Of a stretch of DNA of 36,390 nucleotides, positions 16,649 through 25,467 are shown piece by piece. Within the stretch, counting starts at the first letter, position 1; each line of letters starts with the position of its first letter. Below the pieces are notes generated by a model. It saw nothing but the letters and a program-made list of their open reading frames with translations, had not been told where the DNA came from and did no database searches. The translations under genes and the position numbers were made by a program. Source of the DNA: Paenibacillus farraposensis (GTDB taxonomy: Bacteria > Bacillota > Bacilli > Paenibacillales > Paenibacillaceae); the NCBI RefSeq assembly GCF_020736845.1, contig NZ_JAFFQR010000095.1, positions 153,076-189,465 on the forward strand. Reading direction: 5' to 3'.

Positions 16649-17680
16649 TTATGACTTGGATTTTGGAGCAATGAAGATCGATTTATGAGGCAGTCTTTTT
16701 GCTATTTCCCGAGGAAGACTCAGATTGGTTGCCAATACATCAACAGGGTTCCCGGCTAGCCACTCGCTCAGATCAATAGCTTCGTAATGTCCACTGTTAA
16801 ACCCGATTAAAATACGACATACGTCTGGTCCGGTATTTTTGATATAATGCCCGGCTCCCATCGGTACATACCCAACATCCCCAGCTTCAAACTGTTCTGT
16901 CACTGCATTTCCTTCAGCAAGAAAAACAGTCATTTCAGCGTTGCCATCCAAATAATATTGCCATTCGTCGGCATTGGGATGCCAGTGCATTTCTCTCAGT
17001 CCGCCCGGTTCCAGTTCAATCACAGAGCCTGCCATCGTCGTGGAAATCGGAAAATCTTCTACCGTAACTGTCCGCTGTGTCCCTCCGCCTGGTGCCAGTC
17101 TCGGCTGCTTGGCCAATAATGGATAGCGATGCTTGGCGATCAGCTCGGAAGAAGTGCGAGCAAATGCATCAGAAGATTCGTTGGAAGGTACCGGTCCTTT
17201 GGCGAAATAGGCTTCCTTATCCGGCAAAAGAGCCAGTTCGTCGGCTGCAAGCCCCAAATTCTGCATGACGACCTCTTTAGGAGTCTGAGCGATGAAATCC
17301 GTTATACTGAAGGTGTGGTCCTCTGAAAAATCTCCATTATCAAAAATAAGTATAAAATGACACTCTCCTGGACCCAGACCCTGGATGGAATGGCCATAGC
17401 CCCGAGGGAAATACCACACATCACCAGGATTAAAAATATCGACATATGAAGATCCGTCTGGATGGATAACCGTTGTTCGGCAGGAGCCGCTAACCACATA
17501 AGCCCATTCAGCCGCGTTAGCATGCCAGTGAAGCTCACGCATCCCCCCCGGCTCCAGACGCATGGAAACACCCGCTAATCCCTCCGATACCGGAAAATCA
17601 CGAACCGAAGCACCGCGGGTAATTCCACCCGGTCCTGTTCTTGGCTCCTTTTTCTCCAGTGCATACTTAAATGATTTCAT
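16649..17680 (-). CDS. oxdC: Oxalate decarboxylase, bicupin
   Basis: The 343-aa protein converts oxalate to formate and CO2 using manganese. It has two cupin domains, each with a full metal site: HWHANAAEW plus GYGHS (His51, His53, Glu58, His97), and HWHPNADEW plus GAGHY (His232, His234, Glu239, His278). The N-terminal lid reads SEDHT at 119-123. It keeps the Glu that marks decarboxylases (SENST in B. subtilis OxdC) rather than oxidases. It is about 40 residues shorter than B. subtilis OxdC, mainly at the N-terminus. There is no signal peptide. AAGGAGG lies nine bases before the ATG. It is a single gene. Decarboxylation uses protons, so an acid-stress role is plausible. Confidence 0.93.
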   Translation of the reverse strand: MKSFKYALEKKEPRTGPGGITRGASVRDFPVSEGLAGVSMRLEPGGMRELHWHANAAEWAYVVSGSCRTTVIHPDGSSYVDIFNPGDVWYFPRGYGHSIQGLGPGECHFILIFDNGDFSEDHTFSITDFIAQTPKEVVMQNLGLAADELALLPDKEAYFAKGPVPSNESSDAFARTSSELIAKHRYPLLAKQPRLAPGGGTQRTVTVEDFPISTTMAGSVIELEPGGLREMHWHPNADEWQYYLDGNAEMTVFLAEGNAVTEQFEAGDVGYVPMGAGHYIKNTGPDVCRILIGFNSGHYEAIDLSEWLAGNPVDVLATNLSLPREIAKRLPHKSIFIAPKSKS

Positions 17681-17773
17681 AGCTCATTCCTCCTTAAAAT
17701 CATTCCATATGTCTATATTTACTTATTTTGACAAATCTATTATACACCTTTAATGTAAATAAAATCAAATGCA

Positions 17774-18481
17774 TCATTCTTTATCAACAGGATGCTTGAT
17801 TTGATCCTTATACTCATCGAAATATATATTTCCATTAGAACTGATTACAGCATAATTTATATTTTCAATAGATAGCCCCTTCTTTTTGATTTGTGAGTGC
17901 AACCACTCTTTTGTTATGTGATTCTCCTTCAAATTTGCTTCAATGATGTCTCCGTCCATAATCAATTCAATAGGAAAAGCCGGCTCAGATTGGTTGTTCA
18001 AATGCAAATCCTTTCTGGTTGCAGGCTGACTCTCCGGCTTGGGCAATACGGAGATGCTTCCATTCAGTTCAAGTACGGCATACTGAACATCTTGAATATT
18101 AAAAATATTTTTTCCTCTTAGCTCCTGATTCAGAGTATCCAGTGTAATTCTAAGTTTTCTCATATTGCTCTCCATAATTTTTCCTTCCTGAATTAACACG
18201 GTTGGTTTTCCCGAAAACCAATTTCGCAGTTTCTGGTTCTTCATGGAAAGAAACATCAGCAAGCAAGCAATCCCAGTAAATGTAAGCAAAGATGTCACTA
18301 AAATCTTTATACTTATTGTGTTATTAAAGGCAAGATTTGCAGTAATGGACCCCAATGTAATGACAGCTACAAAATCATGGTAGGTCAATTGTGCAATTGT
18401 CGATTTACCCAATATACGTGCTATAAGCATCATGAGGGTAAATGCAGATATTGATCTTAACATCGTTTCCAATAATTCCAT
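17774..18481 (-). CDS. DUF421 membrane protein, YetF/YrbG-like
   Basis: The 235-aa protein has three N-terminal hydrophobic segments (about residues 8-25, 35-55, 60-80) containing LARILGKSTIAQLTYHDFV and ITLGSITANLA, the DUF421 membrane hallmark. They are followed by a cytoplasmic part with VLIQEGKIMESNMRKLRI, DVQYAVLELNGSISVLPK and a final INYAVISSNGNIYFDEY repeat. Such proteins are common in spore formers; YetF-like members have been linked to spore biology, but the molecular role is unknown. The ATG at 18481 has GAGGT nine bases upstream. It is adjacent to the YheC/YheD-like gene on the same strand, separated by a terminator-like hairpin. Confidence 0.88.
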   Translation of the reverse strand: MELLETMLRSISAFTLMMLIARILGKSTIAQLTYHDFVAVITLGSITANLAFNNTISIKILVTSLLTFTGIACLLMFLSMKNQKLRNWFSGKPTVLIQEGKIMESNMRKLRITLDTLNQELRGKNIFNIQDVQYAVLELNGSISVLPKPESQPATRKDLHLNNQSEPAFPIELIMDGDIIEANLKENHITKEWLHSQIKKKGLSIENINYAVISSNGNIYFDEYKDQIKHPVDKE

Positions 18482-18595
18482 ATACAAAGACCTCAGTTCT
18501 GATTGTTTTCACGTAGTTTTTCCAACTTTTACTTTTTTTATTACATACAATTCGAGAAGGCAGGGTTTTGCCGGTCAGTCTAACAGGACAAATCA

Positions 18596-18626
18596 AAAGG
18601 ATGAATCTATACAGCATTCATCCTTT
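18596..18626 (-). terminator. Terminator-like hairpin after the YheC/YheD-like gene
   Basis: AAAGGATGAAT (18596-18606) and ATTCATCCTTT (18616-18626) form an 11-bp stem with a 9-nt loop, 12 bases after the stop. The T run on the minus strand is short (four T). Confidence 0.6.
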
Positions 18627-18637
18627 GGTTTCCTGAC

Positions 18638-19477
18638 TTATGAATTTTTTGCTTTTTTGGGGACTTTAACTTTACTTTTATCTTTGTCTTTATTTATACT
18701 TTTGTCCGGAGCTGTCATTTTCCTTTTTTCATTAGCCAGCCGCCAATATCTTAGTACTTTACGGTACATCGACTTATCTTTTAGCTGATTAAAAATAAAC
18801 GGATCAGGTTTCGTATTCACCTCAAGAATCCATGGGGTAAAGCTCCGATCCAATCCGATATCCACTCCAATTTGCCGAAAATTCGGATATGTTTTTTGCA
18901 GTTGTGTGGCTATGGTAATGCCCAGCGTGTTCAGTTTCTTGATCAGTTCGGCCTGCTTGCTTGGGGATAAATGGGATTTTAGCAACTCCTCCAATGCCAT
19001 CGGCTTGCCGCCGTTATGATAATTGGTTACGATTTTACGAGGATGACCGAGCCGGCCAATAATTCCGGTAGCTTCCCATGTCCCTTTGGCATTGCGCTGC
19101 ACCATGACCCGGATATCAGAATAACGCTTCTGGTGACGCAGCAAATGAACTCCCTTTTGAATGAGATAGCTTTGATCCCCCACTTGCTTCGATATACTCT
19201 TATACAGTGCCTCTACGTTTTTGAACTCCCAGCGCTTTTCCCCGTATTGATAGGCAAAACGCTGGCTTTCATCCTGCTCTGCCCTCATTACACCTTTACC
19301 GAATGTACCTGAATCAGGTTTTACATAGACCATCTTGTACTTCTCCAGCATGGACGTCAAACTGACTTTGTTATATTTTCGGGTCTCCGGTATAAAAGGC
19401 TTGATGCCCTGATGCCGGAGCAGTACTTGGGTTTTACGCCACTTGCTACGAATAGCATGTGCTCGTGAAGTTTTCAT
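18638..19477 (-). CDS. YheC/YheD-type ATP-grasp protein (endospore coat-associated family)
   Basis: The 279-aa protein matches the YheC/YheD family of ATP-grasp proteins from spore formers. Visible parts are IKPFIPETRKY, MVYVKPDSGTFGKGVMR (the nucleotide loop, about 50-66) and YLIQKGVHLL. Further on are DIRVMVQRN, then the metal-binding end VDIGLDRSFTPWILEVNTKPDP near residue 225. The C-terminus is strongly basic (KDKDKSKVKVPKKAK). ATP-grasp enzymes join a carboxylate to an amine or thiol; the YheC/YheD substrate is not known. The start at 19477 is chosen because AGGAGAAGGGG precedes it; the in-frame ATG at 19501 overlaps that site. It diverges from the DUF6492-like glycosyltransferase gene. 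Confidence 0.88.
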   Translation of the reverse strand: MKTSRAHAIRSKWRKTQVLLRHQGIKPFIPETRKYNKVSLTSMLEKYKMVYVKPDSGTFGKGVMRAEQDESQRFAYQYGEKRWEFKNVEALYKSISKQVGDQSYLIQKGVHLLRHQKRYSDIRVMVQRNAKGTWEATGIIGRLGHPRKIVTNYHNGGKPMALEELLKSHLSPSKQAELIKKLNTLGITIATQLQKTYPNFRQIGVDIGLDRSFTPWILEVNTKPDPFIFNQLKDKSMYRKVLRYWRLANEKRKMTAPDKSINKDKDKSKVKVPKKAKNS

Positions 19478-19685
19478 TTCCCCTTCTCCTCTCTCTTTCA
19501 AAGGCAGAACGCTCCTGTTATATAGATCAATTCATCATATGATGCCAACTCCCCATCCGAAAGCTGCATTAGCCCACCTGCTTAGAAATATTCAACTGGC
19601 CTTGCCCGGTCGAAATTGCCTGTCCAGGCATACGATAATGTAAGATACGGGCACGTACATTTCCATGTATAGGGAGTGAATAACT

Positions 19686-20516
19686 TTGTCAGCGCAATCG
19701 GATGGATCACAGAAGGAATCTCTTATAATGGATGTTCTGATTCCTGCAATTGATAAAGATATGGGCACATTGCCGCTAGTGATTGACAGTCTGCGCCGTT
19801 ACGTGCAGCACCGAATCGGGACGATTTATATCGTTTCACCGAAAAGCGATCGCATTCGCCGGCTATGTGCAAACAAGAAATGTACATTTATCGATGAAAA
19901 GACGGTGCTACCTATCACTAAAAAACACATTCGTTACGGTACAGCGCGCTGGGACCGCTCTGGCTGGCTGTATCAGCAATTGCTCAAAATGAACGGTGAT
20001 AAAATTAGCAAAGCGCCTTTCTTTCTCGTCATTGATGCGGATACGATTTTGATTCGTCCCCATGTGTTTCGAAAGAATGGCAAAACGATATTTTATTATC
20101 GGAGCTGGAGTCAGCCCGAGTATTTCCGCACCTACCACAAGCTGATGGGGGTAAAAGCTCCCTCGCCCAAGTCCTTTGTAACTCACTATATGCTGTTTGA
20201 GAAAGCACAGCTTACCCGGCTTAAGCAGGTTATAGAAACCCGCCATGGAAAACCCTGGTTTCATGCGATTATCCAAAGCATAAACCGGAAGAAACAGTTT
20301 GGTTTCTCCGAGTATGAGACCTATGCCAACTATCTGTACAGCAAGCAGCCTGCCCGGATGATTTTACGCAAGTCCCTTAATAAAGCGCTTCATAGCCGGG
20401 CTTCATCTCTGTCGCAAAAAAAATTAGATAGCTTGGCTAAAAACCATCGTTCTTTATCCTTCCATCAACGCAAGGTGTATCAGCGAGCTCCAATAACCAA
20501 GCTCAAAGCATTGTAA
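19686..20516 (+). CDS. DUF6492-like glycosyltransferase
   Basis: The 276-aa protein without signal peptide begins its conserved part with MDVLIPAIDKDMGTLPLVID (residues 15-34). It has PFFLVIDADTILIRP, a DxD motif typical of GT-A glycosyltransferases, at about 113-127. GWLYQQLLKM and FVTHYMLFEKAQL also fit the DUF6492 group. The C-terminal 50 residues are basic. The start is a TTG with AGGGAGTG seven bases upstream; an internal ATG at 19728 is possible. It is followed after 75 bases by the two-domain manC, on the same strand. With the YheC/YheD-like gene and the GT4 gene it forms a small glycan cluster. The acceptor is unknown. Confidence 0.75.
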   Translation: MSAQSDGSQKESLIMDVLIPAIDKDMGTLPLVIDSLRRYVQHRIGTIYIVSPKSDRIRRLCANKKCTFIDEKTVLPITKKHIRYGTARWDRSGWLYQQLLKMNGDKISKAPFFLVIDADTILIRPHVFRKNGKTIFYYRSWSQPEYFRTYHKLMGVKAPSPKSFVTHYMLFEKAQLTRLKQVIETRHGKPWFHAIIQSINRKKQFGFSEYETYANYLYSKQPARMILRKSLNKALHSRASSLSQKKLDSLAKNHRSLSFHQRKVYQRAPITKLKAL

Positions 20517-20590
20517 AATCGTTTGACATCAAGAAAATTCCGTAAAATGATACGCTCTGACATAGAGCTGTATCGAAGGAGGAAGCGTCT

Positions 20591-21934
20591 GTGCAACTCG
20601 TATTGTTATGCGGCGGGTCTGGAAAACGGCTGTGGCCGTTGTCCAACGATATCCGCTCAAAGCTGTTTCTCAGGCTGCTGCCTGCTCCTGACGGGCAAAA
20701 GGAATCTATGCTCGGCCGGGTGTGCCGGCAGCTTGCAGCAGCCGGACTGGATTCCTCTGCCCTGCTGCTGACTCACCGGAGTCAGGTAAATCTGGTCTTG
20801 CGCCATACAGAAGGTCGTCTGCCCGTTCTTGGCGAACCTGCCAAACGGGGGACCTTCACCGCTGCTGCGCTGGCTGCCGTCCATTTTCAGGTCAAGGGCG
20901 CGGGGCTGGACGAAATTGTTTGTATCGCGCCGGCGGATATGTTTGCCGGCGCGGATTTTTTTCATCGTGTAGCGGAACTCTCCGATCTGTTGCTGGATAG
21001 TGGAGCCGATCTGGCCATGCTTGGGACAAGACCTAAGCATCCCTCTGACCAGTACGGCTATATCGTTCCGGGACAGCAAACAGGAAAGGAGGGAAAAGCC
21101 TCCTATGCGTCCGTTGCCCGCTTCACAGAAAAACCGGATCGCACGCGGGCACAGCAGCTGATCAGCCAAGGTGCGCTCTGGAACTGTGGCATTTATGCTT
21201 TTAAGCTGCGATATATGCTGGCCTGCATGAAACGCAGTGGTTTGCCGCTGAACGACAAGGCATTATGTGCAATGTATGACAGCCTTCCTGTTCGCAGCTT
21301 TGACGAGGAGGTTGCGGAGCGTGCCGAACGCGCTGTCGTCCTGCCCTACGAGGGTGAATGGCGCGACATCGGCAACTGGCAGACATTAACCGAGCAGCTT
21401 GACAGCCGAGTGATCGGGCGCGGACAGATTAGCGAATCCGCTCATGGCACGCATATCGTCAATGAGCTGCCTTATCCGTTCCATGTGATTGGCGTGGAGG
21501 ATATTATTGCTGCTGCCAGTCCAGACGGCATCCTTGTTGCTGCCAAAAGCCATGCCCACTCGATCAAGGAGAAGCTGAAGACAGTTCAGCCATACCCTAT
21601 GCATGGTGAAGCCTCCTGGGGCAGCTACCGGGTGCTGGACGAATTTGAGCATCGAAGTTTAGGCGATATTTTAGTCGCACGCCTGACGGTGCTGCCAGAT
21701 CATTGTTTGAACGGCCGTTCTCACGGCAGTGGACTTAAAGTGTGGACGATCGTTTCCGGCCGGGGGGAGATCATGCTGAACGGAGAACGCTTTATGGCGG
21801 CAAGCGGTTCGGTTTTTCGTATCCCGGTCGATACGCATCACACGATCCGGGCCGATCTGGAGAGGCCCGTGGAGCTGATCGAGGTTCGGCTGGGAGAAAG
21901 CTTGGTAAACGCCTTCTATAAACCCGAGTCCTGA
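20591..21934 (+). CDS. manC: Mannose-1-phosphate guanylyltransferase with C-terminal cupin
   Basis: The 447-aa protein has an N-terminal nucleotidyltransferase domain: LLCGGSGKRLWPLS at 5-18, IAPADMF near 115, QYGYIV, FTEKPD and LWNCGIYAF near 200. From about residue 335 a mannose-6-phosphate isomerase type II cupin follows: GSYRVLDEF, LVARLTVLPDHCLNGRSHGS, WTIVSGRGEIMLNGE, VFRIPVDTHHTIRA. It makes GDP-mannose; the cupin may add isomerase activity, though the usual cupin HxH reads RSHGS, so that is uncertain. SKLFLRLLP stands where most ManC proteins have KPKQFL. The GTG start has GAAGGAGG upstream. It is a second, diverged copy besides the one at 4587. Confidence 0.88.
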   Translation: MQLVLLCGGSGKRLWPLSNDIRSKLFLRLLPAPDGQKESMLGRVCRQLAAAGLDSSALLLTHRSQVNLVLRHTEGRLPVLGEPAKRGTFTAAALAAVHFQVKGAGLDEIVCIAPADMFAGADFFHRVAELSDLLLDSGADLAMLGTRPKHPSDQYGYIVPGQQTGKEGKASYASVARFTEKPDRTRAQQLISQGALWNCGIYAFKLRYMLACMKRSGLPLNDKALCAMYDSLPVRSFDEEVAERAERAVVLPYEGEWRDIGNWQTLTEQLDSRVIGRGQISESAHGTHIVNELPYPFHVIGVEDIIAAASPDGILVAAKSHAHSIKEKLKTVQPYPMHGEASWGSYRVLDEFEHRSLGDILVARLTVLPDHCLNGRSHGSGLKVWTIVSGRGEIMLNGERFMAASGSVFRIPVDTHHTIRADLERPVELIEVRLGESLVNAFYKPES

Positions 21935-21984
21935 CAGGATATAAATAAAACCCAAGCCTCACGATGACTTGTGCGAAGCACACC

Positions 21985-22037
21985 AAAAAATCGCCTCCAG
22001 AGCAAGAAGAAAAAACTTGCTCTGGAGGCGATTTTTT
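21985..22037. terminator. Strong bidirectional terminator between manC and the GT4 gene
   Basis: A perfect 22-bp inverted repeat (21985-22006 with 22016-22037) has a 9-nt loop. It begins with A6 and ends with T7, so it works as a terminator in both directions. Its core is GCCTCCAGAGCAAG. Confidence 0.93.
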
Positions 22038-22152
22038 TATCATATTCAATTTTGCCAAGTTGCATCTCTAACCTGGACAGATAAATATGCTTGTCTGAGT
22101 TGCCGCCGTACGGGAGAGCCTGGAAGCTCATGCAGCCATGTTAAGGAGTGGT

Positions 22153-23178
22153 TCAGACTTTGGGCGCTCTCTTTCCCTGTTCTTGCCGCTGAATCATTTT
22201 ACGGTAAAGTCTCACATATTTATCGGTCATCTGCCGGTTTGTAAATCTTTGCGTGACATATTGGCGAAGCTTGGCTGGTGACGGGTAGTTTTTTTGCTGT
22301 ACCTTTTTCGCCATTTGGCTAACGGATTTGCATATAAGCTGGGGAAAGCCTGAAAGCACCTCGGGAACAGAACCGTTGGGTAAAGCCAGAACCGGTGTTC
22401 CACAAGCCATCGCCTCCACCATTATAAGTCCGAAAGGCTCTTCCCATAGTGTCGGAAACAGCAAACATTCCGCATGCTTGAGCAACTGCTGCTTTCGTTG
22501 TCCTCCAACTGCTCCTACATAGCTGATTTTCGGATTGCGCTGAATTCGCTTTTGAATCTCCTGGCGAAAAAATACAGGTGCCTTGATCGGACCCGCTATA
22601 AGCAGTCTTTTTCCGGTTTGTTCTGCCACCTGAATGGCTTGCAATACCCCTTTATTTCGAATAATCCTGCCCATGAACAGCAAATAGCCATGCTTCTCGC
22701 TACTGAACTCGTATTCATGCATGTTGATGCCGTTATAGACATAATATCCTTTTCCCCCACCCATGAGCTGGCGTGCCCGCTTACTGACATACACCGGGTT
22801 TTTACCGTGTTTCTTCACAGGAAGATGAACTGTGCATAATGACGGACAAGGCAGCTTCCTGCGCCTCAGAGCGGAGCGAAAGGTATGATCATGAATAATC
22901 TGTGTACCGGCCGGCATATGCCGAAGTACATACTGCGGAATCTGATGGTGCTTCAATCCCTTGGGATAGGGAATTAGCCGCGCACTGCTCCTGCTCCCGC
23001 GGGCGGCAAATAAAGTTACATGATGTCCTCGTCTTACCAGTTCCTCCGTTAATTCATACACGACCTTTTCCGTTCCACCTTTGATGGAGGGTACAGGCTG
23101 TGCATTGGGATAGTTGGAAATGACCTGGACAATGGATAGATGTTGGCTACTGGGCATTTTAATTTGCTTTGAAGCCAT
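22153..23178 (-). CDS. GT4-family glycosyltransferase
   Basis: The 341-aa GT-B fold protein has the N-terminal acceptor part VQVISNYPNAQPVPSIKGGT then EKVVYELTEELVRRGHHVTL (about 17-57). It also has YLLFMGRIIRNKGVLQAI, the start of the donor domain, near 165. The retaining family signature FPTLWEEPFGLIMVEAMACG then TPVLALPNGSVPEV follows at about 240-275. These place it in GT4. The donor is unknown; GDP-mannose is plausible because of the neighbouring manC. AAGGGG precedes the ATG. There is no signal peptide. The C-terminus is basic (QEQGKRAPKV). It converges on manC across a strong terminator, so it forms its own transcription unit. Confidence 0.9.
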   Translation of the reverse strand: MASKQIKMPSSQHLSIVQVISNYPNAQPVPSIKGGTEKVVYELTEELVRRGHHVTLFAARGSRSSARLIPYPKGLKHHQIPQYVLRHMPAGTQIIHDHTFRSALRRRKLPCPSLCTVHLPVKKHGKNPVYVSKRARQLMGGGKGYYVYNGINMHEYEFSSEKHGYLLFMGRIIRNKGVLQAIQVAEQTGKRLLIAGPIKAPVFFRQEIQKRIQRNPKISYVGAVGGQRKQQLLKHAECLLFPTLWEEPFGLIMVEAMACGTPVLALPNGSVPEVLSGFPQLICKSVSQMAKKVQQKNYPSPAKLRQYVTQRFTNRQMTDKYVRLYRKMIQRQEQGKRAPKV

Positions 23179-23532
23179 TGGAATTCCCCTTCCTGACCGG
23201 AAATACGGTGTGATCTTTACAATATGAACGGGAATCTGAGCCTAATCCCGTACAAGTTATCAGCTGTAGTATATTGGTATGTTTATTTTGCATGATTGCT
23301 TGTGCGAAACGTCTGCAAGTCACTTTTTGTCATACATCCTCAGAGAAATATGGGGGAGATGGGTATTTTGTCAACCCAAAATTCGAACAAAAATTCTCAT
23401 CGTTTTCTAATAAATGAGGGGAAACCATTGGGGTAACAGGATTGTAACTATTGGTGGTAAATTCCGGATATTTTATTTGTGTTATTGTCAATTCAGGACA
23501 TCAACACAACATAAAATAACGGAGGGATATAT
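23179..23532. other. Intergenic region between the GT4 gene and the NlpC/P60 gene
   Basis: This stretch must hold divergent promoters. ACGGGA/TCCCGT at 23228-23251 forms a short hairpin on the GT4 side. The plus strand has a long AT-rich leader with GAGGGGAAACC and TTGGGGTAAC around 23416-23440. These recall the GGGGAACC/GGGGTGAA blocks of c-di-AMP riboswitches that often precede NlpC/P60 genes, but the rest of that aptamer is not visible. No coding sequence is evident. Confidence 0.4.
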
Positions 23533-24006
23533 ATGAATCGTACTTCTAAAAAATTGTGGGTGGGCATTTGCTTTACGATGACTTTGGCATTCGGCGCAGG
23601 AAGCTTTGTAACTGGACCTAATACCACTTATGCCGCATCTGCGAGCACAGCCGATCAGATTATTTCCACAGGCTCCCAATTTATGGGCGTACCCTATCAG
23701 TTTGGAGCTCAGGCCGGCAACACTAGCTCTTTTGATTGCTCTTCATTTACTCAATATGTATTTGGACAAAATGGAATCAAGCTTCCACGTTCGTCAAGAG
23801 AGCAATCAACTGTTGGCACGTTTGTACCACGTAGTCAGCTGCAAAAAGGCGATCTGGTCTTTTTCTACTCCCCTATTCACCATGTAGCTATTTATATGGG
23901 GGATGGCAAGCTGCTGCATACCTTCGGTAAAGGCGGCGTAACCATAACCAACCTGAACTCAGGCTGGTGGAATTCCCACTATGCTACAGCACGCCGTGTC
24001 CTTTAA
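23533..24006 (+). CDS. Secreted NlpC/P60 cell-wall peptidase
   Basis: The 157-aa protein has a signal peptide (basic start, hydrophobic 9-27, likely cleavage after TTYA near residue 34) and a single NlpC/P60 domain. The catalytic Cys69 lies in SSFDCSSFTQYVF, His117 in SPIHHVAIYMGDGK, and the third polar residue is His129 in LLHTFG. The family cleaves peptidoglycan stem peptides, mostly D-gamma-Glu-mDAP bonds. There is no SH3 or LysM wall-binding domain, so it is a minimal enzyme. CGGAGGG precedes the ATG. It is a single gene convergent with the sensor kinase. Confidence 0.92.
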   Translation: MNRTSKKLWVGICFTMTLAFGAGSFVTGPNTTYAASASTADQIISTGSQFMGVPYQFGAQAGNTSSFDCSSFTQYVFGQNGIKLPRSSREQSTVGTFVPRSQLQKGDLVFFYSPIHHVAIYMGDGKLLHTFGKGGVTITNLNSGWWNSHYATARRVL

Positions 24007-24065
24007 GACAAGGCATAGATAAAGGTTCTCATTTATCCATGGGGACTCTTTAATATAAACCAAAG

Positions 24066-24109
24066 AGGGCTGTTCCGCGAGTAGATAGGTCTACCGGGGG
24101 GACAGCCCT
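24066..24109. terminator. Hairpin between the convergent NlpC/P60 and kinase genes
   Basis: AGGGCTGT (24066-24073) pairs with ACAGCCCT (24102-24109), with an inner GTAGA/TCTAC pair. Neither side has a long T run, and the arm overlaps the kinase stop. It is a plausible weak terminator for both genes. Confidence 0.5.
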
Positions 24110-25467
24110 TCCTGTTGTCTTCGGGGCAGCGTGACAATCACTTCCGTTCCTTCTCCTTCTACACTATCTATACGGATCGTCCCTTGGTGGACGTCCGTAA
24201 TAGCCTTGGCAATCGGCAGCCCAAGCCCGGTTCCTCCGGTTTTACGGTGACGAGAGCTATCCACCCGATAAAATCGCTCAAAGACTCGCTTGACCTCTCC
24301 CTCTGGTATTCCGATTCCGTAGTCCTTGACCCGGATGTGCACATCCTTTTCATCTGTGGACAACAGAATCTCGATTGGATCTGAGCTGTACTTTAAAGCA
24401 TTATCGAGCAAAATTACAAGCAACTGCTTGATTTTGACAAGATTGGCATCAAACCAGATTTCTTTTTCATCTGTAAAAATCGTTATTTGACGATCATGCA
24501 CAGGCTTGAGATGAGCAATGATCTGCCCGCAACAGCCGATCAACTCTATGCGTTCATATGGCTCCGGCTCTTCCTGCTGTGAGGACGCCAAAGTCAGCAG
24601 CTGTCGTGTCATGGTGCGCATCCGCTGCGTTTCTTCATAGATGGATTCAAGGGATTCCTTATAAATTTCTTCGTCACGCGTGCCCCACCGCCGCAGCATG
24701 TTGGCGTAGCCCTCAATGATCATTAAGGTTGTATTCAGCTCATGCGAAGCATCGGAAACGAATTGCTGCTGGCTTTGAAAGCTTTCTTCCAATCTATCCA
24801 CCATTCGATTGAACGTGGCAGTCATTTGCGACAATTCATCCTGATTATGACTGCGGGCAGGGATTTTTTTGAATTTAAGACTTCTCTCAATTTCCTGCAT
24901 GGTTTGGATACTGCTCAATATCGGTAACAAGATGGCATTCGCCAAGATTGTGCTGCCTACCAGACTAAGCAGCATAGCTCCGGTAGTTGAAGTAACCAGA
25001 ATCGTATCTAAAATATCAACATTGCTTTGGAGCGCATCCCATTTTTCTATGATCTCCAGCGTTCCCATCTGATGGCCTTCAGGTGAAAGCACCGGGAGAT
25101 GAAGTACAAGGATTTTATGACCCTGTACATCTGTCAGCTGCGAGCTTTGAGAAAGATTAAAGCGGATATCATCCAGCTTGAAACGGGATTGACGACTAAC
25201 TTCATACAAAAAACGGGATTGCTGATCAAAAAACCTCAGGATGGTATCATCTGAGAGTTCATCTTTTAACTTTGGTCCCCATGCATTTTTGAGAATCATC
25301 GCGGGGCCGGCTTCAGTAATGATTTCGGTCCATTTATTTTGCAATTCTTCTCTTTCATTGCGGGTAGCGATTTTGATAAACAAGAGATGGGCGGTGACGT
25401 CGACGAACAGAAGAATGACCATCACTAGAATCGAACTGAGCAGAGTGATTTTGGTCCGCAGCTTCAA
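24091..25467 (-). CDS. Two-component sensor histidine kinase
   Basis: The 458-aa protein has TM1 at about 8-30, an extracytoplasmic sensing domain of about 125 residues, TM2 at about 155-182, and a HAMP region ending QDELSQMTATFNRMVDRLEE. A HisKA box SDASHELNTTLMIIEGYANM follows with phospho-acceptor His242, then the HATPase domain: N box LLDNALKYSSDP, G1 DYGIGIPEG, and GGTGLGLPIAK. The H-box is unusual: the canonical HELRTPL reads HELNTTL, so the conserved Arg and Pro are replaced. Its ATG overlaps the regulator stop by four bases, so the two are coupled. The signal is unknown. The nearby NlpC/P60 and PAP2 genes hint at envelope stress, as inference only. Confidence 0.93.
   Translation of the reverse strand: MKLRTKITLLSSILVMVILLFVDVTAHLLFIKIATRNEREELQNKWTEIITEAGPAMILKNAWGPKLKDELSDDTILRFFDQQSRFLYEVSRQSRFKLDDIRFNLSQSSQLTDVQGHKILVLHLPVLSPEGHQMGTLEIIEKWDALQSNVDILDTILVTSTTGAMLLSLVGSTILANAILLPILSSIQTMQEIERSLKFKKIPARSHNQDELSQMTATFNRMVDRLEESFQSQQQFVSDASHELNTTLMIIEGYANMLRRWGTRDEEIYKESLESIYEETQRMRTMTRQLLTLASSQQEEPEPYERIELIGCCGQIIAHLKPVHDRQITIFTDEKEIWFDANLVKIKQLLVILLDNALKYSSDPIEILLSTDEKDVHIRVKDYGIGIPEGEVKRVFERFYRVDSSRHRKTGGTGLGLPIAKAITDVHQGTIRIDSVEGEGTEVIVTLPRRQQEGLSPR

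Noticed and set aside
20657..21169. 170-codon minus-strand ORF opposite manC
   Set aside because: It is a long antisense frame caused by GC-rich codons of manC. There is no ribosome binding site or protein similarity.
23390..23450. Possible c-di-AMP (ydaO-type) riboswitch before the NlpC/P60 gene
   Set aside because: Only two short GGGGAAACC/GGGGTAAC-like blocks are present. The rest of the aptamer and a terminator or anti-terminator are not visible. A covariance-model search would decide.
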